Source: JAPHSX01 sp041554195
GTDB lineage: Bacteria; Pseudomonadota; Gammaproteobacteria; Thiohalomonadales; Thiohalomonadaceae
NCBI GenBank assembly: GCA_041554195.1
Contig: JBFFMJ010000009.1
Coordinates: 62,001 to 126,000, forward strand
Direction: 5' to 3'
DNA: 64,000 nucleotides
Shown: piece by piece, positions 33,328-42,218 of the stretch
Numbering within the stretch: the stretch's first letter is position 1
Layout: every line of letters begins with the position of its first letter
Position numbers and translations under genes: made by a program
Notes under the pieces: model-generated
What the model saw: the letters and a program-made list of their open reading frames with translations, nothing else
The model's database searches: none
What the model was told of the DNA's origin: nothing

Positions 33328-34584
33328 ATGACACTGTTCGCACTCGGCATCAACCACAAGACAGCCCCGGTAGAGATACGGGAGCAGGTTGCCTTTACGC
33401 CCGAGAAGCTGCCGCAGGCGTTCAGCGAGCTGACGGCCACAAACGGTGTCAGTGAGGTGGCGATCCTCTCTACCTGTAATCGTACCGAGCTCTATTGTGG
33501 CTTAGAGGGCGAGGACAGTGGTGCGGTGCGTGACTGGTTCAGCCGCTTTCACAACCTCAGGCTGGAGGATGTAGAGCCCTATTTCTACGCCCACCCGGAT
33601 CGCCACGCGGTACACCATATCCTGCGTGTCGCCAGTGGTCTCGATTCAATGGTGCTCGGTGAGCCGCAGATCCTCGGTCAGATGAAGCAGGCCTACAGCA
33701 CCGCCAATGCCGCCGGTGCCGTCGGCAAGCTGCTTAATCGCCTGTTTCAGCACACCTTTACCGTTGCCAAGCAGGTGCGTACCGATACCGCCATCGGTGC
33801 CAGCCCGGTCTCCGTGGCCTTTGCCGCGGTGTCGCTCTCCAAACAGATATTCAGTGATCTTTCAAAACATACCGCGTTGCTGATCGGTGCAGGGGAGACC
33901 ATCGAACTGGTGGCGCGCCACCTCCACGAGAGTGGCGTGGGGCGCATCATCGTTGCCAATCGCACGGTGGAGAAGGCGCACAACCTGGCCAGTGAGTTCG
34001 GCGGTTATGCGATCGCACTCTCCGAGATCCCCGACCACCTACACGAGGCCGATATGGTGATCTCCTCCACCGCCAGCCAGCTGCCGATCCTCGGTAAGGG
34101 GGCGGTGGAGAGCGCGCTGAAAAAGCGCAAGCATCGCCCCATGTTTATGGTTGATATCGCGGTGCCGCGCGACATTGAGTCGCAGGTCGGCGAGCTGGAG
34201 GATGTCTTCCTCTACACCGTGGATGACCTGCAGGAGATCATCCAGGAGGGCTTGCGTTCACGTCAGGAGGCGGCACAGCAGGCCGAGGAGATCATCGATA
34301 CCCAGGTCACCCATTTTATGAGCTGGCTACAGTCTCTGGGGGCGGTAGATACCATTCGTGATTACCGCATGAGCGTTGAGGCGATGCGTGATCAGGTGTT
34401 GCAGGGGGCGTTGGCGCAGCTGCAAAAAGGGCAAGCTCCCGAGCAGGCGATGCAGGAACTGGCGCGCCTGCTTACCAATAAACTGATGCACACGCCGTGT
34501 AGCAATATGAAGCAAGCCGGTTACGATGGTCGCTCTGAGCTGCTGGCCGCCGCCCGCGAACTATTTAATCTCAAAGATAACTAA
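33328..34584 (+). CDS. hemA: Glutamyl-tRNA reductase
   Basis: A 418-residue HemA, first enzyme of C5-pathway tetrapyrrole synthesis. Catalytic Cys50 lies in LSTCNRTELY, followed by SGLDSMVLGEPQILGQ, the NADPH domain with LIGAGETIELVARHL, and the C-terminal dimerisation helix. The divergent 157-base gap with the TPR-lolB unit should carry both promoters. prfA follows six bases after its stop. Confidence 0.98.
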   Translation: MTLFALGINHKTAPVEIREQVAFTPEKLPQAFSELTATNGVSEVAILSTCNRTELYCGLEGEDSGAVRDWFSRFHNLRLEDVEPYFYAHPDRHAVHHILRVASGLDSMVLGEPQILGQMKQAYSTANAAGAVGKLLNRLFQHTFTVAKQVRTDTAIGASPVSVAFAAVSLSKQIFSDLSKHTALLIGAGETIELVARHLHESGVGRIIVANRTVEKAHNLASEFGGYAIALSEIPDHLHEADMVISSTASQLPILGKGAVESALKKRKHRPMFMVDIAVPRDIESQVGELEDVFLYTVDDLQEIIQEGLRSRQEAAQQAEEIIDTQVTHFMSWLQSLGAVDTIRDYRMSVEAMRDQVLQGALAQLQKGQAPEQAMQELARLLTNKLMHTPCSNMKQAGYDGRSELLAAARELFNLKDN

Positions 34585-34590
34585 TATCCC

Positions 34591-35676
34591 GTGAAACCAT
34601 CCATTCTCAGCAAGCTGGAGAACCTCTCCGAGCGGCTTCAGGAGATCGGTGCACTGCTCTCCGATGCCGGTACCATCAACGATCAAAATCGTTTTCGCGA
34701 TCTCTCGCAGGAGTACGCCCAGCTGAAACCGGTGGTCGATACCTTTGAGGCATATCAGGGGGCGGTCGATGACCTTGCCGCCGCCGAGGAGATGATGGCC
34801 GAGGACGACGCCGAGATGAAGGCGATGGCGGTGGAGGAGATGAAGGCGGCAAAGGAGCAGTCCGAGTCGCTGGAAATTGAACTGCAAAAGCTGCTGCTGC
34901 CCAAGGACCCCAATGACAATAAAAATGTCTTCCTTGAGGTACGCGCCGGAACCGGGGGGGATGAGGCGGCGATCTTTGCCGGTGACCTGTTCCGTATGTA
35001 TTCGCGCTACGCCGAGCGCCTGCGCTGGCAGGTGGAGATTATTTCGCAGAATGAAGGTGAGCACGGCGGTTACAAGGAGATCATCGCGCGGCTGGTGGGG
35101 CAGGGGGCCTACTCGCGACTTAAGTTTGAGTCGGGGGCGCACCGCGTACAGCGGGTACCCGAAACCGAATCCCAGGGGCGGGTTCACACCTCCGCCTGCA
35201 CAGTGGCGGTAATGCCCGAGGCCGATGAGCTGGAGCATATCGATATCAAGCCCTCTGACCTCAAGGTTGATACCTTCCGCGCCTCCGGTGCCGGTGGTCA
35301 GCACGTCAATAAAACCGACTCGGCGATTCGCATCACCCACATCCCTACCGGTTTCATTGTCGAGTGTCAGGATGAACGCTCACAGCACAAAAACCGCGCC
35401 AAGGCGATGTCGGTGTTGCAGTCGCGGATCCATGCGGCGCAGCAGGAGAAGCAGCAAAGCGAACAGGCGGCGGAGCGAAAGTCGCTGGTTGGCAGTGGTG
35501 ACCGTTCAGAGCGCATTCGTACCTACAATTATCCGCAGGGGCGTGTTACCGACCACCGTATCAATCTCACCCTTTACAAGCTGGATGAGATCATGGGCGG
35601 GGATCTGGATGAGGTGATTGAACCTTTGATCAACGAATACCAGGCCGACCAGCTGGCGGCGTTGAGCGAAGAGTAA
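34591..35676 (+). CDS. prfA: Peptide chain release factor 1
   Basis: A 361-residue RF1 with GTG start. The stop-codon-reading PxT motif is PET in RVPETESQGRVHTS, and the catalytic GGQ is in SGAGGQHVNKTDSAIR, whose Gln is the usual target of PrmC methylation. In many relatives prmC follows prfA; here it does not, so the methylase gene must be elsewhere. Probably cotranscribed with hemA. Confidence 0.98.
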   Translation: MKPSILSKLENLSERLQEIGALLSDAGTINDQNRFRDLSQEYAQLKPVVDTFEAYQGAVDDLAAAEEMMAEDDAEMKAMAVEEMKAAKEQSESLEIELQKLLLPKDPNDNKNVFLEVRAGTGGDEAAIFAGDLFRMYSRYAERLRWQVEIISQNEGEHGGYKEIIARLVGQGAYSRLKFESGAHRVQRVPETESQGRVHTSACTVAVMPEADELEHIDIKPSDLKVDTFRASGAGGQHVNKTDSAIRITHIPTGFIVECQDERSQHKNRAKAMSVLQSRIHAAQQEKQQSEQAAERKSLVGSGDRSERIRTYNYPQGRVTDHRINLTLYKLDEIMGGDLDEVIEPLINEYQADQLAALSEE

Positions 35677-35765
35677 GTCTCCACCTTTGTTCAAAGTCGG
35701 GTATTACACGCAATCAGCTTATCCCCGCCCGATATCGATATTTTAAGGCGCCTGTTTGGATTTTT

Positions 35766-35790
35766 ATGACCATTCTGTGATCATGGTCAT
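35766..35790. promoter_or_regulatory. Inverted repeat upstream of the small membrane peptide gene
   Basis: ATGACCA (35766-35772) and TGGTCAT (35784-35790) form a perfect 7-bp inverted repeat around 11 bases, upstream of a possible -10 box (GTATAC near 35815). It could be a repressor or activator site. Confidence 0.35.
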
Positions 35791-35914
35791 ATAAAACTCT
35801 CTAACTTCTTGTAAAGTATACCCGTCCCTGCTTGAGAGAGGCCTTCTGGCCACTGTCTGAAGGGATAACCTGAAACGATAGTCCCGATAAGAGGGGTGGA
35901 GGAGTCACCTACCA

Positions 35915-36043
35915 ATGAGAAGAAAAAAACCAGACCTGATGGTGGTACTGGCCGTGCTGATTGGTTTAGGGGTACTGGTTACCGAGGTAACCTACGGAGA
36001 GGTCTTTTCGCCACCGGCGCAGAGCACCACGATATCCCGCTAA
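35915..36043 (+). CDS. Small single-span membrane protein (42 residues)
   Basis: A short ORF with a strong GGAGGAG site nine bases before its ATG. The product begins with the basic patch RRKKP, then a hydrophobic helix LMVVLAVLIGLGVLV, and ends in a polar 20-residue tail (TYGEVFSPPAQSTT). Positive-inside rules put the N-terminus in the cytoplasm; it could also be a cleaved signal peptide. About 90 bases of leader form small stems (GGCC-TTCT-GGCC) and GGTG-CACC around the ribosome site, and an intrinsic terminator follows 26 bases after the stop, so it looks like a self-contained transcription unit. No family recognised. Confidence 0.65.
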   Translation: MRRKKPDLMVVLAVLIGLGVLVTEVTYGEVFSPPAQSTTISR

Positions 36044-36068
36044 ACAGGCAAGCGCCTAGCGATCACCA

Positions 36069-36094
36069 AAAACCCGCTGCTGGCGGGTTTTTTA
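36069..36094 (+). terminator. Intrinsic terminator after the small membrane peptide gene
   Basis: AAACCCGC-TGCTG-GCGGGTTT followed by further T residues. The T-run touches the stop codon of the convergent ygfA gene. Confidence 0.9.
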
Positions 36095-36691
36095 TTGTCC
36101 AAAGGAAAGTAATTCCTTTTCTGTCACCACTCCATGCAACGGGATATCCCAGCTCTCACAGGGCAACTGCGCCACCTGCTGGAAGGCGTGGGCGGTGCCC
36201 AGCAGTCTCGGTTTGCGCCAGTGCTGGCGGCGATTGAGGTAGGCGAGGGTGCGGTCGTAAAAGCCGCCACCCATGCCAAGGCGGTTGCCCTGAGTATCGA
36301 AGGCAACCAGCGGGGTGAGGATGAGGTCCAGTGCCCACGCCGGGCGCATCTGGCTGTAGTTAGCGTCGGGCTCGGGAATACCGAAACGGTTCAGGCTGAG
36401 CTTGCTTCCGGTGTGGTAGGGGGCGAACCAGAGGCGGTTGTGATAGAGCGGGCTCAATACCGGCAGGTAGCACTGCTTGCCCATGGTCAGGGCACGGTGC
36501 AACAGCGGGGTGAGATCCATTTCGCCGTCATTGGGCAGATAGATGGCAATGTGCTGGCTGCGCAGAAATAGCGGGTGGCGGCCCACAAGCCGGTCGAGGG
36601 CGGTGGCGGCGGCACGTTGCTGCTGCGCCGTCAGGGCCCTGCGCTGCTGGCGCAGCTCTCTGCGCAGGGTGTTGCGTTCTGCCTTTGCCAA
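36092..36691 (-). CDS. ygfA: 5-formyltetrahydrofolate cyclo-ligase
   Basis: A 199-residue enzyme that converts 5-formyl-THF to 5,10-methenyl-THF with ATP. The nucleotide/folate loop RLGMGGGFYDRTL and LTPLVAFDTQGNRLG are diagnostic; basic N-terminal RRELRQQRRAL is typical. It sits directly downstream of 6S RNA, the conserved ssrS-ygfA arrangement. Its folate product joins the pool also fed by glycine cleavage (46.7-52 kb). Confidence 0.95.
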   Translation of the reverse strand: MAKAERNTLRRELRQQRRALTAQQQRAAATALDRLVGRHPLFLRSQHIAIYLPNDGEMDLTPLLHRALTMGKQCYLPVLSPLYHNRLWFAPYHTGSKLSLNRFGIPEPDANYSQMRPAWALDLILTPLVAFDTQGNRLGMGGGFYDRTLAYLNRRQHWRKPRLLGTAHAFQQVAQLPCESWDIPLHGVVTEKELLSFGQ

Positions 36692-36719
36692 GGGGGCCTT
36701 CTTACTTACCTGGTAATTA

Positions 36720-36910
36720 GGTGGGTATCTCCCGCCTGTGCCGCTGGTGCCTTTGTTCTTGAACCAGAAGGTTCAAGTGGGAACGGCAACCGTTACGTCA
36801 GGCTTTCCGCAAGCGGACATGCACACGGCAACGGTGTTGTGCTCCCGGGGTGGAAATTAGGCTCAAGAAAATACCCGGCACACTGGCGAGCACCGCAGGG
36901 GATACCCGAA
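36720..36910 (-). ncRNA. ssrS: 6S RNA
   Basis: About 185-190 nt on the minus strand between zapA and ygfA, the conserved place of ssrS. The ends pair (GGGTATC at 36907-36901 with GATACCC at 36729-36723), the 3' half has the hairpin TTGAACC-AGAA-GGTTCAA resembling E. coli's CTTGAACC...GGTTCAAG, and the middle contains AGCCTGACG-type sequence where E. coli 6S has AGCCTTAAAACTGCGACG. 6S RNA mimics an open promoter and holds sigma-70 RNA polymerase in stationary phase. Boundaries are estimates. Confidence 0.85.
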
Positions 36911-36944
36911 ACTGGTGAGTCTCATATACAGAAGACTACATAAT

Positions 36945-37256
36945 TTAAATCGTAAGCTGCCGGTCTTCCTGTTCCAGCGCGGAGGTGAGTTTGTCCTGAA
37001 TCAGCTTCAGGCGCAACTCTGCCTCCTGTGTTCCACTGCTGCTGTTCTGCTTCTCCCGCAACAGCTCAAAGATAACATTTAATGACGCCATTACCACGAT
37101 GCGTTCATTGCCGAGGATTTTGCCGCCGTTGCGGATCTCGCGCATCTTGCTATCGAGCCTGCGCGCCGATTCAAGCAGGCCGTCGCGCTCATCGGGCGGA
37201 CAGGCGACGGTGTACTCCTTGTCCAGAAGGTGGATAGTCTCCTGATTGCCGCTCAT
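36945..37256 (-). CDS. zapA: Cell division protein ZapA
   Basis: A 103-residue ZapA, which crosslinks FtsZ filaments. N-terminal globular part with IHLLDKEYTVACPPDERDGLLESA, then VVMASLNVIFELL and a C-terminal coiled coil. Start overlaps the zapB-like gene stop by four bases. Directly upstream of 6S RNA as in E. coli. Confidence 0.95.
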   Translation of the reverse strand: MSGNQETIHLLDKEYTVACPPDERDGLLESARRLDSKMREIRNGGKILGNERIVVMASLNVIFELLREKQNSSSGTQEAELRLKLIQDKLTSALEQEDRQLTI

Positions 37257-37462
37257 TGCTCCTGCTCCATCGCCTTGAGGCGGGTGATCATCGCCTCGAC
37301 CCGGGTGCGGGCCAGCTCGGTCTTTTCGATCAGGCGCGCCCGCTCGGTGATGAGTGCCGACTGACTCTCGCGCAGGGAGAGATTCTCACTTTTTACCGCA
37401 TTAAGCCGCTGGATCAGCTCATCCACGCGGTGTTCCAGCATCTTGAGGTCCGTATCTTCCAT
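37253..37462 (-). CDS. ZapB-like coiled-coil protein (TIGR02449 family)
   Basis: A 69-residue protein that is one continuous coiled coil (LEHRVDELIQRLNAVKSENLSLRE...), matching the small coiled-coil family encoded next to zapA in gammaproteobacteria and often named ZapB-like. Two ATG codons stand in tandem; I take the inner one. Coupled to zapA by an ATGA overlap, so a joint role at the division ring is likely. Confidence 0.8.
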   Translation of the reverse strand: MEDTDLKMLEHRVDELIQRLNAVKSENLSLRESQSALITERARLIEKTELARTRVEAMITRLKAMEQEQ

Positions 37463-37465
37463 CAT

Positions 37466-37785
37466 CTACTCGAAGTTTGCATCGTGGTATCTGCCACCTG
37501 ATGGGTGGCGTTTTCTGGTGTCACTATAGAGTGCGATGTACAGGCGGTCAACGCTGTAAGATACCTCTCATATTTGTCTATTTGCCCGACTGCTGCGTTA
37601 TAACACTTTTCTGCGATGCTCTTTAACACTTAGAGTTAATTGTGCTTCTCGAAAGCGTTGCGCCTCGCTCTCGAACAAATATCCTAAACATCAAATATAG
37701 CTTGGGATTTGGGGCGACGCCCGGGCAATGCTAGGATGTGCCGTCATTAATATAGGGTCGTCGTGACCACAACAGGAAATTCGCA
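37466..37785. other. Intergenic gap between divergent zapB-like and UPF0149 genes
   Basis: No gene seen in 320 bases. It should contain two divergent promoters. Visible items: a GCCACC/GGTGGC hairpin (37493-37509) and an AT-rich region around 37680-37700 with a TATAGC -10-like box, followed by GGGCGACGCCC. The ribosome site of the plus-strand gene is CAGGAAA. Confidence 0.5.
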
Positions 37786-38358
37786 ATGAGTGATAATAAC
37801 GAGGCGTTGCAGCGGCTGGATGCAGCGTTGGCGCAGGTTGAGACGGAGATGCGCGCCGTAGAGTGTCACGGCACTCTGATTGGTCTGCTTTGTGCCCGGG
37901 GCGAGATGGAGAAAAAGGAGTGGCTGGAATTTATTGCCCATGCCCTGGATCCGGCCGATCTGCTGGCACGCGAGGCACTGGAGACCTTCGGGGCCCTGTT
38001 CGAGGCGGCATGTGCGCAGCTGGCCGACTCCACGCTCGACTTTCAGTTGCTACTGCCCGCCGACGATACCCCGGTAGAGGCTCGCATTGAGGCGCTGGCG
38101 CAGTGGGCGCAGGGCTTTTTGTTAGGCATGAGTTCCGGCGGTATTCAGGATATCGAGAAGCTGCCCGGCGACAGCGGCGAGATCATCCGTGATTTTGTCG
38201 ATATCTGTCGTGCCGACACCTACGACCTGGAGGGTGGCGAGGAGGATGAGGTGGCCTACAATGAGTTGCTGGAATACGTCCGTACCGGGGTATTGCTGAT
38301 TAACGAGGAGCTGCACCCCACCAAGGCCCCGCCTCGTGACGATGTGACTCTGCACTAA
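37786..38358 (+). CDS. ygfB: UPF0149 (YgfB/YecA) family protein
   Basis: A 190-residue UPF0149 protein. Typical features are the N-terminal ECHGTLIGLLCARG, the central WAQGFLLGMSSGG and the acidic GGEEDEVAYNELLEYVRTGVLL. The family has an all-helical fold without known enzymatic activity; in Pseudomonas YgfB has been linked to regulation of cell-wall recycling and antibiotic tolerance. Precedes pepP as in E. coli. Confidence 0.93.
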   Translation: MSDNNEALQRLDAALAQVETEMRAVECHGTLIGLLCARGEMEKKEWLEFIAHALDPADLLAREALETFGALFEAACAQLADSTLDFQLLLPADDTPVEARIEALAQWAQGFLLGMSSGGIQDIEKLPGDSGEIIRDFVDICRADTYDLEGGEEDEVAYNELLEYVRTGVLLINEELHPTKAPPRDDVTLH

Positions 38359-38380
38359 ATTTAGCTGATTGATTTCCCCT

Positions 38381-39733
38381 ATGAATAAAACTGAATTCGT
38401 ACGCCGTCGCAAGCGCTTGATGCAGGCGATGGGCAAGGAGAGTATCGCCATCCTGCCCAATGCCCCGGTACGCCAGCGTAACCGCGATGTCGAGCACAGC
38501 TATCGCCCAGATAGCGACTTTTACTACCTTACCGGTTATGCCGAGCCCGAGTCGGTAGCGGTGATCGTGCCGGGGCGCCCCCATGGCGAATATATTCTTT
38601 TCTGCCGCGAGCGCGACCCGGAGATGGAGACCTGGCACGGTCGACGTGCCGGCCTGGAGGGGGCGATGGAGCGTTTTGGTGCTGACGACGCCTTCCCTAT
38701 AACCGATATCGACGAGATCCTCCCCGGCCTGCTGGAGAACCGCGAGCGGGTCTTCTATGCCATGGGCTGCAATAGTGATTTTGATACCCAGGTGATGGCC
38801 TGGATCAAGCTGCTGCGCCAGAAGTCCCGCACCGGGGTGCATGCCCCCGGTGAGTTCACCTCGCTGGATCATGTGTTGCACGATATGCGGCTCTACAAGA
38901 GCGCCGCGGAGATCAAGGCAATGCGCACCGCCGCACAGATCTCGGCCAGGGCGCACTGCCGGGCGATGCAGGTCTGCAAGCCGGGGATGATGGAGTACCA
39001 GATCGAGGCGGCGCTGTTACACGAGTCGATGATGGCCGGTGCACGTGAGCAGGCCTACCCCTCCATCGTTGGCGGCGGTGAGAACGGCTGTATCCTCCAC
39101 TACACCGAGAATGAATCGGTGCTCAAGGATGGCGACCTGCTGCTGATTGATGCCGGTGCCGAGTTCGAGTGTTACGCCGCCGATATCACCCGCACCTTCC
39201 CAGTTAACGGGGTCTTCAGCAAGCCACAGCGTCAGCTCTATGAGCTGGTATTAAAGGCGCAGTACGCGGCGATCAAACAGGTCAAACCGGGTAAGCACTG
39301 GAACGACCCACACGAGGCGGTGGTGAAGGTGATCACCGAGGGACTGGTGGAGCTGGGGTTGCTCAAGGGGAGTGTGAAGAGCCTGATTAAAAACGAGAGC
39401 TATCGTAAATTCTTCATGCATCGCACCGGCCACTGGCTGGGGATGGATGTCCACGATGTCGGCGACTACAAGGTGGGCGATGCGTGGCGCGTGCTGGAGC
39501 CGGGGATGGTAATGACTATTGAGCCGGGTCTCTATATTCCTGCGGGCACGAAAGGGGTGGCAAAGAAGTGGTGGAATATCGGTATCCGTATTGAGGACGA
39601 TGTGCTGGTGACCAAAGAGGGCTGCGAGGTATTGAGCCGCGATGTGCCTAAGGAGCCCGATGAGATAGAGGCATTGATGGCGGGTAATAAGGTGCCAAAG
39701 AGGGCGGTGAAAAAGGCCGGGAAGGTGGTGTAA
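38381..39733 (+). CDS. pepP: Xaa-Pro aminopeptidase (aminopeptidase P)
   Basis: A 450-residue metallopeptidase that removes residues in front of proline. The five dinuclear-metal ligands are present in IDAGAEFECYAADITRTF, RTGHWLGMDVHDVG, MTIEPGLYI and IRIEDDV. The N-terminal creatinase-like domain opens with EFVRRRKRLM. I take the ATG at 38381; a TTG four codons earlier is also open. Its stop overlaps the ubiH start, the usual pepP-ubiH-ubiI arrangement. Confidence 0.96.
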   Translation: MNKTEFVRRRKRLMQAMGKESIAILPNAPVRQRNRDVEHSYRPDSDFYYLTGYAEPESVAVIVPGRPHGEYILFCRERDPEMETWHGRRAGLEGAMERFGADDAFPITDIDEILPGLLENRERVFYAMGCNSDFDTQVMAWIKLLRQKSRTGVHAPGEFTSLDHVLHDMRLYKSAAEIKAMRTAAQISARAHCRAMQVCKPGMMEYQIEAALLHESMMAGAREQAYPSIVGGGENGCILHYTENESVLKDGDLLLIDAGAEFECYAADITRTFPVNGVFSKPQRQLYELVLKAQYAAIKQVKPGKHWNDPHEAVVKVITEGLVELGLLKGSVKSLIKNESYRKFFMHRTGHWLGMDVHDVGDYKVGDAWRVLEPGMVMTIEPGLYIPAGTKGVAKKWWNIGIRIEDDVLVTKEGCEVLSRDVPKEPDEIEALMAGNKVPKRAVKKAGKVV

Positions 39734-41004
39734 TGAATTGTGAATTTGACATTCTCATCGTCGGCGGAGGCATGGTCGGGGCCAGTCTGGCCCACGCCCT
39801 GAAGGCGGTGCCGCTACGCATCGGTATCATTGAGGCCTACCCGTTGCACGATGAGCAGCAACCCAGTTATGACTCACGTGCCATCGCCCTCTCCTACGGC
39901 TCGAAACGTATCTTTGACAGCCTCGGGGTGTGGCCAGCGATGGAAGCCGAGACGGTGACCCCGATCCGCCGCATCCAGGTCTCCGATAAGGGCCACTTCG
40001 GCGCAGTGCGACTGGATGCCGAGGAGGAGGGGGTAGATGCGCTGGGTTATGTGGCCGAGGCCTCGGTGATTGGTCGCGCCCTGGCGACAGACCTCGCTGC
40101 GCTGCCCAATGTAGAGCTGATCTGCCCGGCCACACTGACCGAGGTTCAGATCGATGAAGCGCAGGCACGCGTCACCGTTGAGCAGGGCGGCGTGCTGCGT
40201 GACTTGACCGCTAAGCTGGTGGTGGCCGCCGACGGCGGTCGCTCTACCGTGCGCGAACTGCAGGGGGCAAAAACCTTCAAGCTGGGCTACGGCCAGACTG
40301 CCGTGATCGCCAATGTGGTGACCGAGCGGGAGCACGGCGGCATCGCCTATGAGCGCTTTACCGAGAGCGGCCCGCTGGCACTGCTGCCCAACAATGCCCC
40401 GCGGTGGATGGATGATGAGGCGAGCGGCGAGCGGCGCTGGTCGCTGGTGTGGACGGTGCGTGATCGTGAGGTCGAGGAGCATATGCAGCTAGGTGATGAA
40501 CAGTTCCTGGCGCGCCTGCAAAAGCGCCTGGGCCGACGTGCCGGAAGAATCGTTTCGGTCACCCCACGCCACGCCTACCCGCTGGGGTTGGAGTATGTGC
40601 GTGACCATGTACGCCCGCGCCTCGCCTTTATCGGCAATGCCGCCCACCTGATCCACCCGGTGGCCGGGCAGGGCTTTAATCTGGGCCTGCGTGATGTGGT
40701 GGTGCTGGCCGAGGTGCTGGCCGAGGCGGCCGCTGAGCAGCGTGATCCCGGCCTGCTGCAGACCCTGCAGTCATACGCCCAGTGGCGTCGTCCCGACTAC
40801 CTGCGGGTGATGGGGATGACCGACGGGCTGGCCCGCAGCTTCTCCAACGATTTCAAGCCGCTGGTGATCGCCCGTAACCTCGGCATGGTGGCGATGGACC
40901 TGTTGCCCCCGGCGCGCCGCCTGCTCACCCACCAGGCGATGGGTATGAGCGGTCGCCAGTCGCGCTTGGCGCGAGGCCTTTCGCTGCAGGGGAGAGAGTC
41001 GTGA
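39733..41004 (+). CDS. ubiH: 2-octaprenyl-6-methoxyphenol hydroxylase (UbiH)
   Basis: A 423-residue class A flavin monooxygenase. FAD motif DILIVGGGMVGASLAHAL, the DG motif VVAADGGRSTVREL, and the third FAD motif AFIGNAAHLIHPVAGQGFNLGLRDVVVL. Acts in aerobic ubiquinone synthesis, adding a ring hydroxyl. Overlaps pepP by one base and the next hydroxylase by four. Which of the two neighbours is UbiH and which UbiI rests mainly on gene order. Confidence 0.9.
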   Translation: MNCEFDILIVGGGMVGASLAHALKAVPLRIGIIEAYPLHDEQQPSYDSRAIALSYGSKRIFDSLGVWPAMEAETVTPIRRIQVSDKGHFGAVRLDAEEEGVDALGYVAEASVIGRALATDLAALPNVELICPATLTEVQIDEAQARVTVEQGGVLRDLTAKLVVAADGGRSTVRELQGAKTFKLGYGQTAVIANVVTEREHGGIAYERFTESGPLALLPNNAPRWMDDEASGERRWSLVWTVRDREVEEHMQLGDEQFLARLQKRLGRRAGRIVSVTPRHAYPLGLEYVRDHVRPRLAFIGNAAHLIHPVAGQGFNLGLRDVVVLAEVLAEAAAEQRDPGLLQTLQSYAQWRRPDYLRVMGMTDGLARSFSNDFKPLVIARNLGMVAMDLLPPARRLLTHQAMGMSGRQSRLARGLSLQGRES

Positions 41005-42218
41005 GTAGTGAATTTGACCTGATTATTGTCGGTGGCGGTATGGTGGGGGCGAGTCTTGCCTGCGCCCTCGGTGATGGCCCGCTGCGCATCGCCGTCATTG
41101 AGAGCCACCCGGCGCAGACGGAGTGGCCGGAGGATAGCTACGATATCCGCGTCAGCGCCATCACCCGTGCCACCGAAAAGGTGTTTCGCATGATCGGGGC
41201 CTGGGAGGGGATGGTGGCTCGCCGCGTTACCGCTTATGAGGCGATGCAGGTATGGGATGCCACTGGCACGGGTGCTATCGGTTTTGACTGCGCCGATCTG
41301 GGTGAGCCGGATCTGGGCCATATCATTGAAAACCGCGTTATCCTCGCCGCCCTGCTGGAGCGCATGGGCCAGTTCGATAATGTCGAACTGCTCTGTCCGG
41401 CACAGGTGGCCGAACTGACACGGGATGAGCGCGCCGCTACCCTCACCCTGGCGGATAGTCGAGTCCTTACCGCTTCGCTGATTGTCGGGGCCGACGGGGC
41501 CAACTCCTGGGTGCGCCAGCAGGCCGGCATTACCACCACCGGCTGGCCCTATGAGCAGACCGCGGTGGTCGCCACTATTAAGACAGCACAGCACCATCAC
41601 GGCGTCGCCTACCAGCGCTTTATGCCTGAGGGACCGCTCGCCTTCCTGCCGATGCCGGAGGGGCTTAGCTCCATCGTCTGGTCGACCACCCCGGAGCGTT
41701 CTGCGGAGTTAATTGCGATGGACGAGGCGAGCTTCCTCACCGAGCTGCAACTGACCTTTGGCGACAAGCTGGGGGCGATGGAGGCGACCGGTCCGCGCGG
41801 AGCCTTCCCGCTGCTGCTGCGCCACGCCAACCGTTACAGCGACGAGCGGCTGGTGCTGGTGGGCAACGCCGCCCACGCCATCCATCCGCTGGCCGGGCAG
41901 GGGCTTAATCTCGGAGTCTCCGACATCGCCGCTCTGGCCGAGGTGCTGCTGGTGGCGAACGATGAGAAACAGGATATTGGCGAGCTTTCAGTGCTGCGCC
42001 GCTACGAGCGCTGGCGCAAGGCCGATAACGTCGCAGTGATGGCCGCGATGGATGGCTTTAAGCGCCTCTTCAGTAACGATATCGGCCCGCTCAAACTGCT
42101 TCGCAATGTGGGCCTCACCCTGGCCGATCACGCTGGGCCTGCGAAGAATATGATGATGCGGCGAGCTTTAGGTTTAACCGGGGATTTGCCTAAATTGTCG
42201 CGGGGACTGCTCCCCTAG
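41001..42218 (+). CDS. ubiI: UbiH/UbiI/VisC-family ubiquinone hydroxylase
   Basis: A 405-residue paralogue of the preceding gene with FAD motif DLIIVGGGMVGASLACAL, VGADGANSWVRQQ and VLVGNAAHAIHPLAGQGLNLGVSD. In E. coli the second gene is ubiI (visC), the C5 hydroxylase of ubiquinone synthesis. GTG start overlapping the ubiH stop. The paired paralogues are clearly the product of an old duplication. Regioselectivity cannot be read from the sequence. Confidence 0.87.
   Translation: MSSEFDLIIVGGGMVGASLACALGDGPLRIAVIESHPAQTEWPEDSYDIRVSAITRATEKVFRMIGAWEGMVARRVTAYEAMQVWDATGTGAIGFDCADLGEPDLGHIIENRVILAALLERMGQFDNVELLCPAQVAELTRDERAATLTLADSRVLTASLIVGADGANSWVRQQAGITTTGWPYEQTAVVATIKTAQHHHGVAYQRFMPEGPLAFLPMPEGLSSIVWSTTPERSAELIAMDEASFLTELQLTFGDKLGAMEATGPRGAFPLLLRHANRYSDERLVLVGNAAHAIHPLAGQGLNLGVSDIAALAEVLLVANDEKQDIGELSVLRRYERWRKADNVAVMAAMDGFKRLFSNDIGPLKLLRNVGLTLADHAGPAKNMMMRRALGLTGDLPKLSRGLLP

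Noticed and set aside
35830..35914. Cyclic-di-GMP or other known riboswitch before the small membrane peptide
   Set aside because: None of the conserved cores I know (GEMM, glycine, THF, SAM) can be matched; only simple hairpins are visible.
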